A program made the translations under genes and the position numbers. 64,000 bases of DNA from PoT sp049331405 (GTDB taxonomy: Bacteria; Planctomycetota; Planctomycetia; Isosphaerales; Isosphaeraceae): contig NZ_CP186274.1 in the NCBI RefSeq assembly GCF_049331405.1, positions 8,680,001-8,744,000 on the forward strand, read 5' to 3'. This document shows positions 22,002 through 30,431 of this stretch, in pieces. The first letter of the stretch is position 1. Each line of letters starts with the position of its first letter. The notes beneath the pieces were generated by a model that saw only the letters and a program-made list of their open reading frames with translations, searched no databases and was not told the DNA's origin.

Positions 22002-23270
22002 ATGTACGCAAGGACTCGCTGGCGCCTCTCGGGAATGATGGCGCTGCTGTACGCCGTGCAGGGGGCCTTCTGGCCGATCCTCGCGGTGCACTTGCACGAG
22101 TTGGGGATCGATGGTCGGCAACGAGGCAGGATCTTCGCAACGCTCGCCATCGGGTCGTTCCTCATGCCGCTCGGCGCGGGGCAGCTCGTCGACCGCCTGA
22201 TGGCGACGCAGAACTTCCTCGCGATCGTGTACGCCCTGGGTACGACGATCCTCGTCGCGCTCGCCTGCGGGGTGACGAGCCGGCCGGAGGCGATCTTCGG
22301 CTGGTTCCTCGCGTATTGGCTCATCACCGCGCCGGCGACGGGGCTCGCGACCTCGCTGGCACTCCGGAACCTACGGCACGCTCGCGAGGAATTCGGGGCG
22401 GTCCGGCTCTGGGGGACGATCGGCTGGATGGCGATCGGATGGGCCGTCACCGCGGCCATGCTCATGACGGGCTCCGCGCATTCGGGGCAGGGGACTTACG
22501 TCGCCTTCTGGATCGCGTCCGCGCTCTCGCTTGTCATGTCGCTCTACTGCCTGACGCTGCCGAACACGCCTCCGCTCGCCGCGACGGACCCGGCCGGGAA
22601 CGGGCTCCGCGAGGCATTAGCCCTGGTCCGCCAGCGCGAGGTGGCGGTGCTGCTCGCGACGGCCCTCGGGGTCGGGCTCACGACGCCGTTCGTCTATCAG
22701 GTGCTGCCGACCTTCCTCGTCCATCGCGGACTGCCCCGAGGCTGGGTCACGACGGTCATGACCCTCGGACAAGTCCCCGAGGTCGCAGCCCTGGCCATCC
22801 TGCCCGGCCTCTTCCATCGGCTGAGGACAAAGTGGACCCTGGCGCTCGGGATCCTCGCCTATGCCCTCCGATACGGGAGCCTCGCGATCGACCCGCCGCT
22901 CTGGCTCGCGATCGCGGGGATCCCGCTGCATGGCATCGGGATCGCCTGCTTCACGGTCGGGGCCCAGGTCTTCATCGATAGCAGGGCACCGTCGCATCGG
23001 AGGGCCGGGGCGCAGGCCCTGTTGCTCGTCCTCACGGCGGGGATCGGGCCGCTGCTGGGGAGCCTCATCGCCGGGGAGTCGGCTTTGTATTTCGGGAGCG
23101 GGCATGCGCTCGTCTTCGTGGTGCCCTGCGTCCTGAACGTCCTGATGCTCGCCGCCTTCGTCCTGGCGTTCCGCCCGGGGTTGAACCCTGGAAATTCCCA
23201 CGCGACCGAAGCGGTGACGGGCGAGCCACAACGCGAACCCCTGACGGTCTCGGGATCGACCGGGGGTTGA
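22002..23270 (+). CDS. MFS transporter, nucleoside:H+ symporter-like
   Basis: 422 residues with about 12 membrane helices. The pattern MALLYAVQGAFWPILAVHL at the start and VRLWGTIGWMAIGW in helix 5 matches the nucleoside:H+ symporter branch (NupG/XapB type) and related planctomycete transporters. I placed the start at the ATG at 22002, with AGGAACAGG just upstream; the longer open frame to 21888 is not membrane-like. Substrate is not certain. Followed by a hairpin that can stop transcription from either side. Confidence 0.85.
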   Translation: MYARTRWRLSGMMALLYAVQGAFWPILAVHLHELGIDGRQRGRIFATLAIGSFLMPLGAGQLVDRLMATQNFLAIVYALGTTILVALACGVTSRPEAIFGWFLAYWLITAPATGLATSLALRNLRHAREEFGAVRLWGTIGWMAIGWAVTAAMLMTGSAHSGQGTYVAFWIASALSLVMSLYCLTLPNTPPLAATDPAGNGLREALALVRQREVAVLLATALGVGLTTPFVYQVLPTFLVHRGLPRGWVTTVMTLGQVPEVAALAILPGLFHRLRTKWTLALGILAYALRYGSLAIDPPLWLAIAGIPLHGIGIACFTVGAQVFIDSRAPSHRRAGAQALLLVLTAGIGPLLGSLIAGESALYFGSGHALVFVVPCVLNVLMLAAFVLAFRPGLNPGNSHATEAVTGEPQREPLTVSGSTGG

Positions 23271-23292
23271 TCGCCGGATCATGAGTCCATGG

Positions 23293-23337
23293 AAAAGCCC
23301 CGCGTCGTCGGCCATCGAGGGCCGGACGAGCGGGGCA
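23293..23337 (-). terminator. Terminator, minus strand (possibly bidirectional)
   Basis: On the minus strand GCCCCGC-TCGTC-CGGCC ... GGCC-GACGA-CGCGGGGC forms a long GC-rich stem followed by TTTT (AAAA at 23293-23296 on the plus strand). It lies about 50 bases after the stop of the small gene at 23385 and just after the convergent MFS gene. Confidence 0.8.
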
Positions 23338-23384
23338 GGGGTGTTGGCCACAAAGTCTGGAGGTTCGTCCTCTCGAAAAGGAGA

Positions 23385-23726
23385 TCAGGCGTCCTCGGCC
23401 GATCGCTCCTTGGAGGGCGGGCGCTGGACCTTCTTGGCTCGAGGCTTGCGCTTCGCCGGCTCCTTGGCCTTGATGGGAGGGGGCGGGGGGGCCGTCAGCG
23501 TCTCATCCAGGAGGTCGGCAGAGTGTTCCAACTGGCCGAGCAGGAGGCTGAGGAAATGCAGACGCGTCCCCTGGGTCTCGAGGAACTCATTGAAGAGGAA
23601 GCCGCTCTCCATGAATTCATCCCCCTGGCTGAGGATGTCCTCGGCAAGCTCATCGACCAAACCATCTCGACCGCGCTGGAGGACCTCGATTGCCGCCCGA
23701 TATTTGTTAAACAACGCGTCAGCCAT
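23385..23726 (-). CDS. Small helical protein with Pro/Lys-rich tail, function unknown
   Basis: 113 residues. Residues 1-75 are predicted helical and acidic (ALFNKYRAAIEVLQRGRDGL, then ELAEDILSQGDEFMESG and FLSLLLGQLEHSADLL). The tail from ~80 is low-complexity, with PPPPP followed by basic repeats (KAKEPAKRKPRAKKVQR), a possible nucleic-acid-binding tail. I chose the ATG at 23726, which has GGAGGCGAGGG upstream; 40 further codons are open but are not similar in composition. No family recognised. It has its own terminator. Confidence 0.7.
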   Translation of the reverse strand: MADALFNKYRAAIEVLQRGRDGLVDELAEDILSQGDEFMESGFLFNEFLETQGTRLHFLSLLLGQLEHSADLLDETLTAPPPPPIKAKEPAKRKPRAKKVQRPPSKERSAEDA

Positions 23727-23897
23727 GAGAACCCTCGCCTCCCTCATTATTTGACACGGCCTGAATGCGACATTCAGCGGATTAGGGGACGTCCATGTTC
23801 CCAATGGTAATAAAGTAAGCCTTCGAGCCTTCCACTTACTGAACAAACGACAACTCTCGCCCTGAACATAACCGAATCGGGGCCGGGTTGGTAGACC

Positions 23898-24923
23898 TCA
23901 GCCATGAGCCGGGGGACGCCCCCAGTGGAGGCGTAGCCAGGTCGCGAGTCTCGCTTCGAGCCAGCGCCGGTCACCCTCCCAGCTCGACCGGCTGAAGTAT
24001 CCGAGGTGTCCGCCCGCAGGGATCAGCTCCAGAGTCACATTCGGCGGAAATTCAGCCCTGTGAAAGACTTCTACGGGAATGAACGGGTCGTCGGCCGCAT
24101 GCACGACCAGTCCGGGCACCCGGATCCGCGACAGGTAACGCACCGAACTCGACTGCTCGTAGTAGTCCAAAGCGCCCTGGAAACCATTACGGGGCGCGGT
24201 GTACGTATCGTCGAATTCGTAAAGCGAACGAACCTGGGTAAGATCCAGTGACCCGAGCTCCGGGAACCTCTTGTGCAATCGGCGGACCTCGGCGCGGAGC
24301 AACTTCACAAAATTTCGGTCGTAGATTCGATTTCCAGGTTGCTGGAGGTGCCGGCAACATTCGGCCAGGTCGATCGGCGGGTTTGCGGCCACCACGCAAT
24401 CGACGTTCGGCAGCTCATCCGGCGTCGTCTCCCCCGCCAGCTTGAGCACCAGGTTCGCCCCGAGTGAGAAGCCGACGAGCCCGATGGGCGAGGTCGGCTC
24501 ACGTCCCGCCATCCACTCGACAACCCGTCGGAGCTCCGTGGTTCGGCCTCCGTGGTAGAACCCCCTCGCCAGGCCGAAACCCTGTCCCGCCCCGCGCAGG
24601 TTCATGCGAACGACCCTGACACCGTTCTCGACCAGCCTCGCGGCCGTCCTGACGACGTAAGGTGAACGGGCACAACCGGCAAGACCGTGGACGAGCACCG
24701 CCGAAGGATTGCCCGAGGTCCACCCCTCGGGGATCGACTCCAGCACACAGACGCTCTCATCGTCACCGATCGGTACGCGATGAGACGTCGAGACGAGATG
24801 CGAGCGTCGACCCGGCAGGTAGCGCGAGACGATTGTCTGGGCATTCCCACCACGAATCCATGGATGGGGTTCGAAGCGAGGAACGCCGCCGGCGATGTCG
24901 AAGGTGCTGTTCGCGGTCGTCAT
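23898..24923 (-). CDS. Alpha/beta hydrolase, YheT family
   Basis: 341 residues. YheT-type landmarks are FEPHPWIRGGNAQTIVSRY near the N-terminus, the oxyanion strand AVLVHGLAGCARSPY, the nucleophile elbow LVGFSLGANLVLKL, the acid in VVHAADDPFIP and the histidine in GGHLGYFSR. The family contains predicted carboxylesterases of the COG0429 type; a physiological substrate is not established. ATG at 24923 begins where family homology begins; twenty more codons are open upstream. Cytoplasmic, single gene. Confidence 0.9.
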   Translation of the reverse strand: MTTANSTFDIAGGVPRFEPHPWIRGGNAQTIVSRYLPGRRSHLVSTSHRVPIGDDESVCVLESIPEGWTSGNPSAVLVHGLAGCARSPYVVRTAARLVENGVRVVRMNLRGAGQGFGLARGFYHGGRTTELRRVVEWMAGREPTSPIGLVGFSLGANLVLKLAGETTPDELPNVDCVVAANPPIDLAECCRHLQQPGNRIYDRNFVKLLRAEVRRLHKRFPELGSLDLTQVRSLYEFDDTYTAPRNGFQGALDYYEQSSSVRYLSRIRVPGLVVHAADDPFIPVEVFHRAEFPPNVTLELIPAGGHLGYFSRSSWEGDRRWLEARLATWLRLHWGRPPAHG

Positions 24924-25109
24924 GGGGGACTCACGCCCTGAACCCGGGCAGCAATCGAACGCCTTGCCCGAGGACAACCACATTCTAGGAGGCCGGAACC
25001 CTGGTGGCTAGGAATAGCCAGGAGCCAGGTATCTTCGAAGTAAAGATAGGCGAAGGTACGTGGTGGGGCAATCCTGGTCATCTGACAACTGGCCGAGCGG
25101 GATTTCGGC

Positions 25110-25520
25110 TCAGATGATCCAGTCCTGGGGGGTAGTACGGCCGGCGAGGTGGGCGATGGAGGTCTGCTCGAGGACGGCCTTCTCGGCGGCCCTGACCATT
25201 TCCCAGACGGAGGCGAGTGCGCGTGCGGCCGGCTCGACGGTCTCCCTGGGTGGCTCGCCGGGGCCGTCGATGGCGGCGAGGACCTCCCGCAGCGAGATCT
25301 CCTCGGCACTCCGGGCGAGCCGGTATCCGCCGGCCGCGCCCCGGGTGCTGAAGACGAGCCCCGCCCCCTTGAGCTGGATCAGGATCTGGACGAGGTAGCG
25401 CTCTGGGATCGTGTGGGACTCGGCGATCTGCCGGACCCGGAGCGGGGGATCGTCGGGTTGGCGCTGGGCCAGGGCGATCACGGCCAGACACGCATACTCG
25501 GCCTTCGCGGAGATCTTCAT
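25110..25520 (-). CDS. Rrf2 family transcriptional regulator without the Fe-S cysteines
   Basis: 136 residues, normal length. The winged-helix is clear: MKISAKAEYACLAVIALAQ, then RVRQIAESHTIPERYLVQIL (recognition helix region) and the wing STRGAAGGYRLAR. The three clustered cysteines that bind the Fe-S cluster in IscR/NsrR (near residues 90-105) are absent; that region reads GEPPRETVEPAARAL. The only cysteine is Cys11. It therefore probably senses something other than an Fe-S/NO signal, or acts as a CymR-like regulator. Targets are unknown. Confidence 0.9.
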   Translation of the reverse strand: MKISAKAEYACLAVIALAQRQPDDPPLRVRQIAESHTIPERYLVQILIQLKGAGLVFSTRGAAGGYRLARSAEEISLREVLAAIDGPGEPPRETVEPAARALASVWEMVRAAEKAVLEQTSIAHLAGRTTPQDWII

Positions 25521-25649
25521 TCCGGTCGATCCCTGGGGCCGGGTCTCGCGTCCCTTCCTTCTCGATCGGGCCCCGATGATGCGGCCTCGAAGCGCTGAAA
25601 CGAAGGGACTGATGCGAGGCGGCGAGTCGGTAGAGGCCGAAGCCCTCGA

Positions 25650-25874
25650 TCAATTCATGCAGGTGAAGAGGTGGCTCTCGTGCCAGGGGGCCTGGACGCA
25701 GGCCTGGGCCCGCTCGTAGGCCAGCCGATAGACCTCCTGCATCCAGCCCGTCATCGCGAACTGCCCCTGCATCGGGACGGGGCAGGCCATGAAGCCCTGG
25801 GCCGAGATCGCCTGAGGCGCCGGACGAGTGACCGTGCTGAGTTCACCTTCACCGAAGATTCGAGAGACGGGCAT
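25650..25874 (-). CDS. Small conserved-looking protein of unknown function
   Basis: 74 residues. The C-terminal half (GWMQEVYRLAYERAQACVQA, then PWHESHLFTCMN) has the amphipathic helix and aromatic end seen in short planctomycete proteins I have encountered without known function. ATG at 25874 has GGAG nine bases upstream. The gene sits 129 bases ahead of the Rrf2 gene on the same strand. No motif for an activity. Support comes from the ribosome binding site, codon usage and the helix. Confidence 0.55.
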   Translation of the reverse strand: MPVSRIFGEGELSTVTRPAPQAISAQGFMACPVPMQGQFAMTGWMQEVYRLAYERAQACVQAPWHESHLFTCMN

Positions 25875-26452
25875 GACCAGGACTCCGACTGGGAGCGGGA
25901 TAACAGCCGCTCAGTGACTACTCAATAAATATTATCGGCTTACTGACGTTTGGCAAATCCAATTTCCGATTTCTCCGCCGATTGCTCACCTCATCTCGAC
26001 ACAACCTGTTTTAAGTCAAAGAGATACAATTCAGAAAATTTTCTCGACAATTCGAGTCAAGATAGTAATCATTAGGCTCCTCAGAACCCCTCGTACCCAT
26101 CCTCCGTGCGAGAATGGCAGGGGACGAGGATCCCAAGGCGGTGGCATGAAGCCGGGTGTTTTGAGGGATTCTTCGGGGGCCTGAGATGAGCCGGGGTCGA
26201 ACCGCTCGATTGGGTCCGACGATCGGACATGTTCATCGCCGAAGTGTTCGGAAGCGAGCGAGTCGAGGGAGGACGGGGTTATCTCAAAAAATCCAAGAGC
26301 TTTGAACCGTTCGGATTCGACACGTCGTACAAAGTTTGTCGGATGGGGATGAGGCCGGCGAGACCTTCCCGACATCCGATGAAGCGAATTTGCGTCAGGT
26401 TGCGTGGCTCGACCGCCGGCGGAACGGGCGGGTCACACGAAGGAGGGCTCCG
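25875..26452. other. Intergenic region between divergent genes
   Basis: About 580 bases with AT-rich parts (25915-26060). It must contain the promoters for the small minus-strand gene and for the plus-strand Gly/Tyr-rich gene. No convincing box pair, RNA gene or repeat was seen. Confidence 0.5.
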
Positions 26453-26779
26453 ATGAGTCTTCAACTCGGTGGGATGCGTCGGGCGGCGGCGGTGGGCGTC
26501 CTGGTGATGGCGGCCTCGTTCCTTCCCGGCTCGGTGGCGATGGCTCGCGGCCACGGTGGATACCACGGCGGATATCACTCTCACCACGGCTACGGCGGAG
26601 GCTATCGACACGGCGGATGGGGATACGGCCGGGGCTACAATTGGGGCTGGAACGGCGGCTATCGCTACCCGCAATATCGAGGCTGGGGCTGGAACCGATA
26701 CGCCCCTCAGCGCCACGTCAACCCGTACTACTGGAACCGCTTCAACTACAACCGGGGCTATTACGCGCCGTTCTATTGA
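26453..26779 (+). CDS. Secreted Gly/Tyr/His-rich small protein
   Basis: 108 residues. A signal peptide (MRRAAAVGVLVMAASFLPG, cleavage after SVAMA) precedes a low-complexity mature part with HGGYHGGYHSHHGYGGGY and many Trp, Tyr, Asn and Arg. ATG at 26453 has AAGGAGGG seven bases before it, an unusually strong site. Such His/Gly/Tyr-rich exported proteins may bind metal or form adhesive or surface material; that is inference. Similar in style to the Asn/Gly-rich protein at 56924. Confidence 0.75.
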   Translation: MSLQLGGMRRAAAVGVLVMAASFLPGSVAMARGHGGYHGGYHSHHGYGGGYRHGGWGYGRGYNWGWNGGYRYPQYRGWGWNRYAPQRHVNPYYWNRFNYNRGYYAPFY

Positions 26780-26922
26780 ACTGAGCCGCGATACCTGGCT
26801 TAGAGGACGTTCCGCACCTCGTCCGCGAAAGATGTCGAGGCGTGAGGATTTGATCTCATCAGCCCGCGTTTTTCGCGGACGCATCGGCTCACAGCGATCG
26901 GCAAACCCCATAAAAGACGTGT

Positions 26923-26957
26923 CCCGGTCCCGCTCCTTCGCAGGAGCGGGTACCGGG
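26923..26957 (+). terminator. Strong hairpin downstream of the Gly/Tyr-rich gene
   Basis: CCCGGT-CCCGCTCC with TTCGCA loop and GGAGCGGG-T-ACCGGG: 14 paired bases with one bulge, followed by TGTTTG. No long T run, so it is only a possible terminator. Confidence 0.45.
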
Positions 26958-27055
26958 TGTTTGCGGTGCGGGTCGGGCACCGGTGGGGATGATGATATGC
27001 TAGTGAGGGGTGATGCAGTCCAAGTGGAGCCGGCGAGAATATTGCGTGAAGTCCG

Positions 27056-27259
27056 TCAGGCTACGGCGAAACAGAATCGATTGCGGACTTCGTTGGCTTT
27101 AGAGGCAGCGTCGGTCGCATGTCCAAGTTCGTCCAACAGCCTGTGGATGACCATGCGAAGGCCGTCGGCCTCGGCGATCGTCAGGCTCGAGTCGGCCAGG
27201 CGAGTCATCATGTCACTCAGATTTTCAAGTTTTGAACTTCGGTCTTCGATGGTTCCCAT
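27056..27259 (-). CDS. Possible small helical protein
   Basis: 67 residues from the ATG at 27259, with GGAG nine bases upstream. The sequence (MGTIEDRSSKLENLSDMMTR, then LRMVIHRLLDELGHATDAAS) is strongly amphipathic-helical and could form a coiled coil. It lies alone in a 1.2-kb region without other genes and is lower in GC than typical genes here. No family recognised. Confidence 0.35.
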   Translation of the reverse strand: MGTIEDRSSKLENLSDMMTRLADSSLTIAEADGLRMVIHRLLDELGHATDAASKANEVRNRFCFAVA

Positions 27260-27997
27260 TTTGGGCACTCCGCATAGCTCAGGACACTCCTGGCGTGGGA
27301 CGTTTCTCCTCGTTTGAGACTCGTAACGAACACGCCACAACCCAGAAGCAAAAGACTGGCCAAAGGTTCGCACCGGGCCGAAAATGCCCGTCCTCGGCCC
27401 CAGATCACTTCGCTCAACTCTCGTCCGACCATCCTCTTAGCGACATCCGATAAAAAGACTCAAGGCTTTGGCGGGCCGACCGGGGGTCGGCCTTCGCCCC
27501 GGGGATGTCGCTGAAGATTCATGCACCCTCGCCTCGCACTCGGGCGACGTCGAATCCTCGTCGCGGCTCTCCTCGCATCAGTCTCTCATATCTTCCGCAC
27601 AAGGACGGCAACGCGGATCGACGCACGCGCCGACGTGCGACCCATGACCCGTCGGGCCGGGCACAATGATCGCACTCGGGGCAGGTCATCCGCCATTCGA
27701 AGCGGGTCCCGTCCCGACCAAGAGTTGTTCAACATTCAATGGCCTGGCGGCCTCATCGCCAGATGTGTTGCGGAACGACCGGCAAGGCCCGAGACTGTTG
27801 GCCTTGAGGTGGTTCGAGTCCGGAGAGTCCGAACGACCCGGCCTCGCGCCGGGGAACCAGCCGATTCGATCCGATGGGGAGCACCTCTCGGCGAATCGTC
27901 GCTCGACCCGCCGTGCTCTCGATCATTATGCAGGGGGAGGCAAGCCCCCCCCTCTCGGATCGCGCCGATTTCCCACACGGCCCAGGAGTCACAACCC
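27260..27997. other. Intergenic region upstream of the S9 peptidase
   Basis: About 740 bases. Open frames run through it, including an in-frame extension of the peptidase to 27521, but none shows a ribosome binding site or a protein-like composition. A small hairpin (GCCGACC GGG GGTCGGC) lies at about 27476-27492 and a purine/pyrimidine-rich stretch (GGGGGAGGCAAGCCCCCCC) at about 27940. No RNA gene recognised. Confidence 0.5.
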
Positions 27998-30415
27998 ATG
28001 TCGCTACGGACGGCACTCGGATCGATCTCGGTCGCCTGCCTCCTGGGAGCCCTCGGCTCCGACCTCCCGGCCATCGGGGCCGACCAGCCGACGACGCGAC
28101 GGGCCGACCCTTTTCCGCTGGACCTGGCGTTCACCCGCAGGGACTTCCCCTTCTACGAGAAGGCCGAGGTCAGCCCCGACGGCTCCCACGTCGCCTACTC
28201 GGTCGTTACGCCGATGAAGCGGCGGGAGGACGTCTGGACGCTCGCCTCGGGGCTCCCCGCCGTCTATCAGGGGGGCCGGATCCACATCGTCGAGGTCGCC
28301 ACGCAGAAGGTCCTCCCCGTGGGAGCCGACCTTGCGACGAGCTTCGCCCCCGCCTGGTCGCCCGATGGCTCGAAGTTGGCCTACTACTCGGACGAAGAGG
28401 GAGCCCTCCGCGCCTGGGTCTTCGACGCGAAGAAGGGCACCTCGACGACCGCGGCCGACCTGCGGGTCAAGTTCCACTACCACCTGACCACGGTCATGCC
28501 CCCGACCTGGAGCCCCGACGGCCGCAAGCTCCTCGTCCCCTCCCTCCCGGCGGCCGAGGTCGGTCTCGACCCCAGGCCCAATGGCGGCGACATCGCGACC
28601 GGACCGGGCGGGACTCGGCCGAGCATCCTCGTCCTGGCGTCTGGAGACGAGCCGGCCCCTCCCGCGAAGGAGCATCCCAGGTCCTACAGCATTTACGACT
28701 CGCTCGTGGATCTGACGGAGATCGACCTCGCCGCGAAACGTTTGCGCGTCCTGCTCCCGGCGAAGCCCCCGGAGTGGAAAGGGACGGGCCCTGCGTTCGC
28801 TAGATATTCTCCTTCCGGCCGCTTCCTCGCGTACGTCTCCGGCATGAGGACACGTCCTACCGAGGGGAATCCCGCCCGGGACGTCCTCGACGTCGGCGTC
28901 GTCAGGGTTGGCGAGACCCGCCCCCTGCACGTCGAGGAAATCTCCGAGGTCTACCTCGGTCGGGAGAGCCACTTCGGCGACTACCTCGGCCGGGCCGGCG
29001 TGATCCTAGCCTGGCATCCCACCGACGACACCCTGCTGTTCCTCGACGACAAACGGCTCAGGATGCTCGACCTCGCGAAGGGCACCGAGCCGAGAGCCGT
29101 CACGCTGGCCGCCGAATCGGGACAGCTCAACGGCGACTGCCTCGCCTTCGTTCCCGGTCGGCGCGAGGTCCTCGTCGGCCTGATCTCCGATGGAAGTCGG
29201 CCCGAGGCCTTGGCCCTCATCCCGCTCGATGGCGAGCCCCCCCGAACCTACCCCCTCCTCGAGGGTTCCCACCCCGGCCAGGTCGTTCGCCGCGACGGTG
29301 CCTCGCTCTGGCAGCCGGTCGCCGGCTCGGCGACGTTCCTCGTCAGGGACGAGAGGGGAGGAAGAACCCTGGCCCGCCGCCTTGTTCTCGAGACAGGAGC
29401 GTGGACGAGCCTTCCAATCGCCTCGGAGACCGTCGAGGTCCAGGGGATGCCGCATAATGGTTCGTTCCTGGTCGGTTTGGTCCAGGGCATGACCCGGCCG
29501 CCGGACCTCCACCGCTTCGGCGTCGACTTCTCGGATCAAGGTCGTCTCACCACGATCGAGCCGCGACTCGAAGGGCGAGATATCGGAACGGCCGAGTCGT
29601 TCGAGACCGTGGTCCCGCTCCACGATGGCCGGCTCAAGCCTGTTCGGACGGCCGTGCTGCTCCCTCCGGGAGCCAAACGCGGCGAAAGGCTGCCGGCCAT
29701 CGTCGAGGTCTACGGCGGCGACGATCGGTCTCTCTCGATGCGACACTTCGGAGGCGGCGAGGTGGGCGAAATGCCCGCGCCGATCTTCACGAGCCGAGGT
29801 TACGCGGTCCTCCAGGTCGACGCCCCGATCGGGCCCCCTGGAGTGCCTGGTCGACCGCTCGACGAGCTGCGCGACGTCGTCTTGCCCCAGGTCTATCGGG
29901 CCGCGGAATTGGGATATGTCGACATCGATCGAGTGTCCCTGGCCGGGCAATCGTACGGCGGGTATTGCACGGCCGGACTGGTCTCGACGACGAACCTCTT
30001 CCGCGCGGCGGTCGCCGTCGATGGTTCCTATGACCTCGGCAGCAAGTATGGATTCCTGCGGCCAGGCGAGCCGAACGGCGACGCGGAATGGTTGGAGCGG
30101 GGGCAAGGGCGCATGGGCAAACCACTCTGGGGCGACGCGCATCGCTACATCGACAACTCCCCTTACTACCGGGCCGACCGCATCCGGACGCCCCTCCTCC
30201 TCATCCACGGCCGGGAGGACCGCGCCTGCCCGGCCGGGCAGGCCGAGATGATGTTCGTGGCGTTGAGGCGCCTCGGCCGGACCGCCCAGCTCGCCATTTA
30301 CGAAGGAGAAGGCCATGTCGTCTCGCGCTGGGAGACGTCGCACGCGGTCGACGCCGCCGACCGCACGCTGAGCTTCCTGCGACGCCACCTGGAGCCGAAG
30401 CCGAAGGACGACTGA
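27998..30415 (+). CDS. Secreted prolyl-oligopeptidase family (S9) peptidase
   Basis: 805 residues. Signal peptide (residues 1-28, ends PAIGA), a beta-propeller region with TolB-like repeats (VSPDGSHVAYSV, SFAPAWSPDGSKLAYYSD, PTWSPDGRKLLV, ARYSPSGRFLAYVSG) and a C-terminal alpha/beta-hydrolase domain. The catalytic triad is visible: Ser652 in LAGQSYGGYC, Asp741 in HGREDRACPAG and His773 in EGEGHVVSR. This resembles dipeptidyl-peptidase IV/acylaminoacyl-peptidase types acting outside the cytoplasm. ATG at 27998 is preceded by AGGAG at nine bases. Convergent with the next gene, with only 16 bases between stops. Confidence 0.92.
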   Translation: MSLRTALGSISVACLLGALGSDLPAIGADQPTTRRADPFPLDLAFTRRDFPFYEKAEVSPDGSHVAYSVVTPMKRREDVWTLASGLPAVYQGGRIHIVEVATQKVLPVGADLATSFAPAWSPDGSKLAYYSDEEGALRAWVFDAKKGTSTTAADLRVKFHYHLTTVMPPTWSPDGRKLLVPSLPAAEVGLDPRPNGGDIATGPGGTRPSILVLASGDEPAPPAKEHPRSYSIYDSLVDLTEIDLAAKRLRVLLPAKPPEWKGTGPAFARYSPSGRFLAYVSGMRTRPTEGNPARDVLDVGVVRVGETRPLHVEEISEVYLGRESHFGDYLGRAGVILAWHPTDDTLLFLDDKRLRMLDLAKGTEPRAVTLAAESGQLNGDCLAFVPGRREVLVGLISDGSRPEALALIPLDGEPPRTYPLLEGSHPGQVVRRDGASLWQPVAGSATFLVRDERGGRTLARRLVLETGAWTSLPIASETVEVQGMPHNGSFLVGLVQGMTRPPDLHRFGVDFSDQGRLTTIEPRLEGRDIGTAESFETVVPLHDGRLKPVRTAVLLPPGAKRGERLPAIVEVYGGDDRSLSMRHFGGGEVGEMPAPIFTSRGYAVLQVDAPIGPPGVPGRPLDELRDVVLPQVYRAAELGYVDIDRVSLAGQSYGGYCTAGLVSTTNLFRAAVAVDGSYDLGSKYGFLRPGEPNGDAEWLERGQGRMGKPLWGDAHRYIDNSPYYRADRIRTPLLLIHGREDRACPAGQAEMMFVALRRLGRTAQLAIYEGEGHVVSRWETSHAVDAADRTLSFLRRHLEPKPKDD

Positions 30416-30431
30416 TCTTCGGCCTCGAGGT

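Noticed and set aside
27811..27821. GGTTCGAGTCC, resembling a tRNA T-loop
   Set aside because: No matching acceptor, D or anticodon arm could be built around it.
27521..27997. In-frame extension of the S9 peptidase upstream of 27998
   Set aside because: Composition is not protein-like, and the signal peptide preceded by AGGAG begins at 27998.
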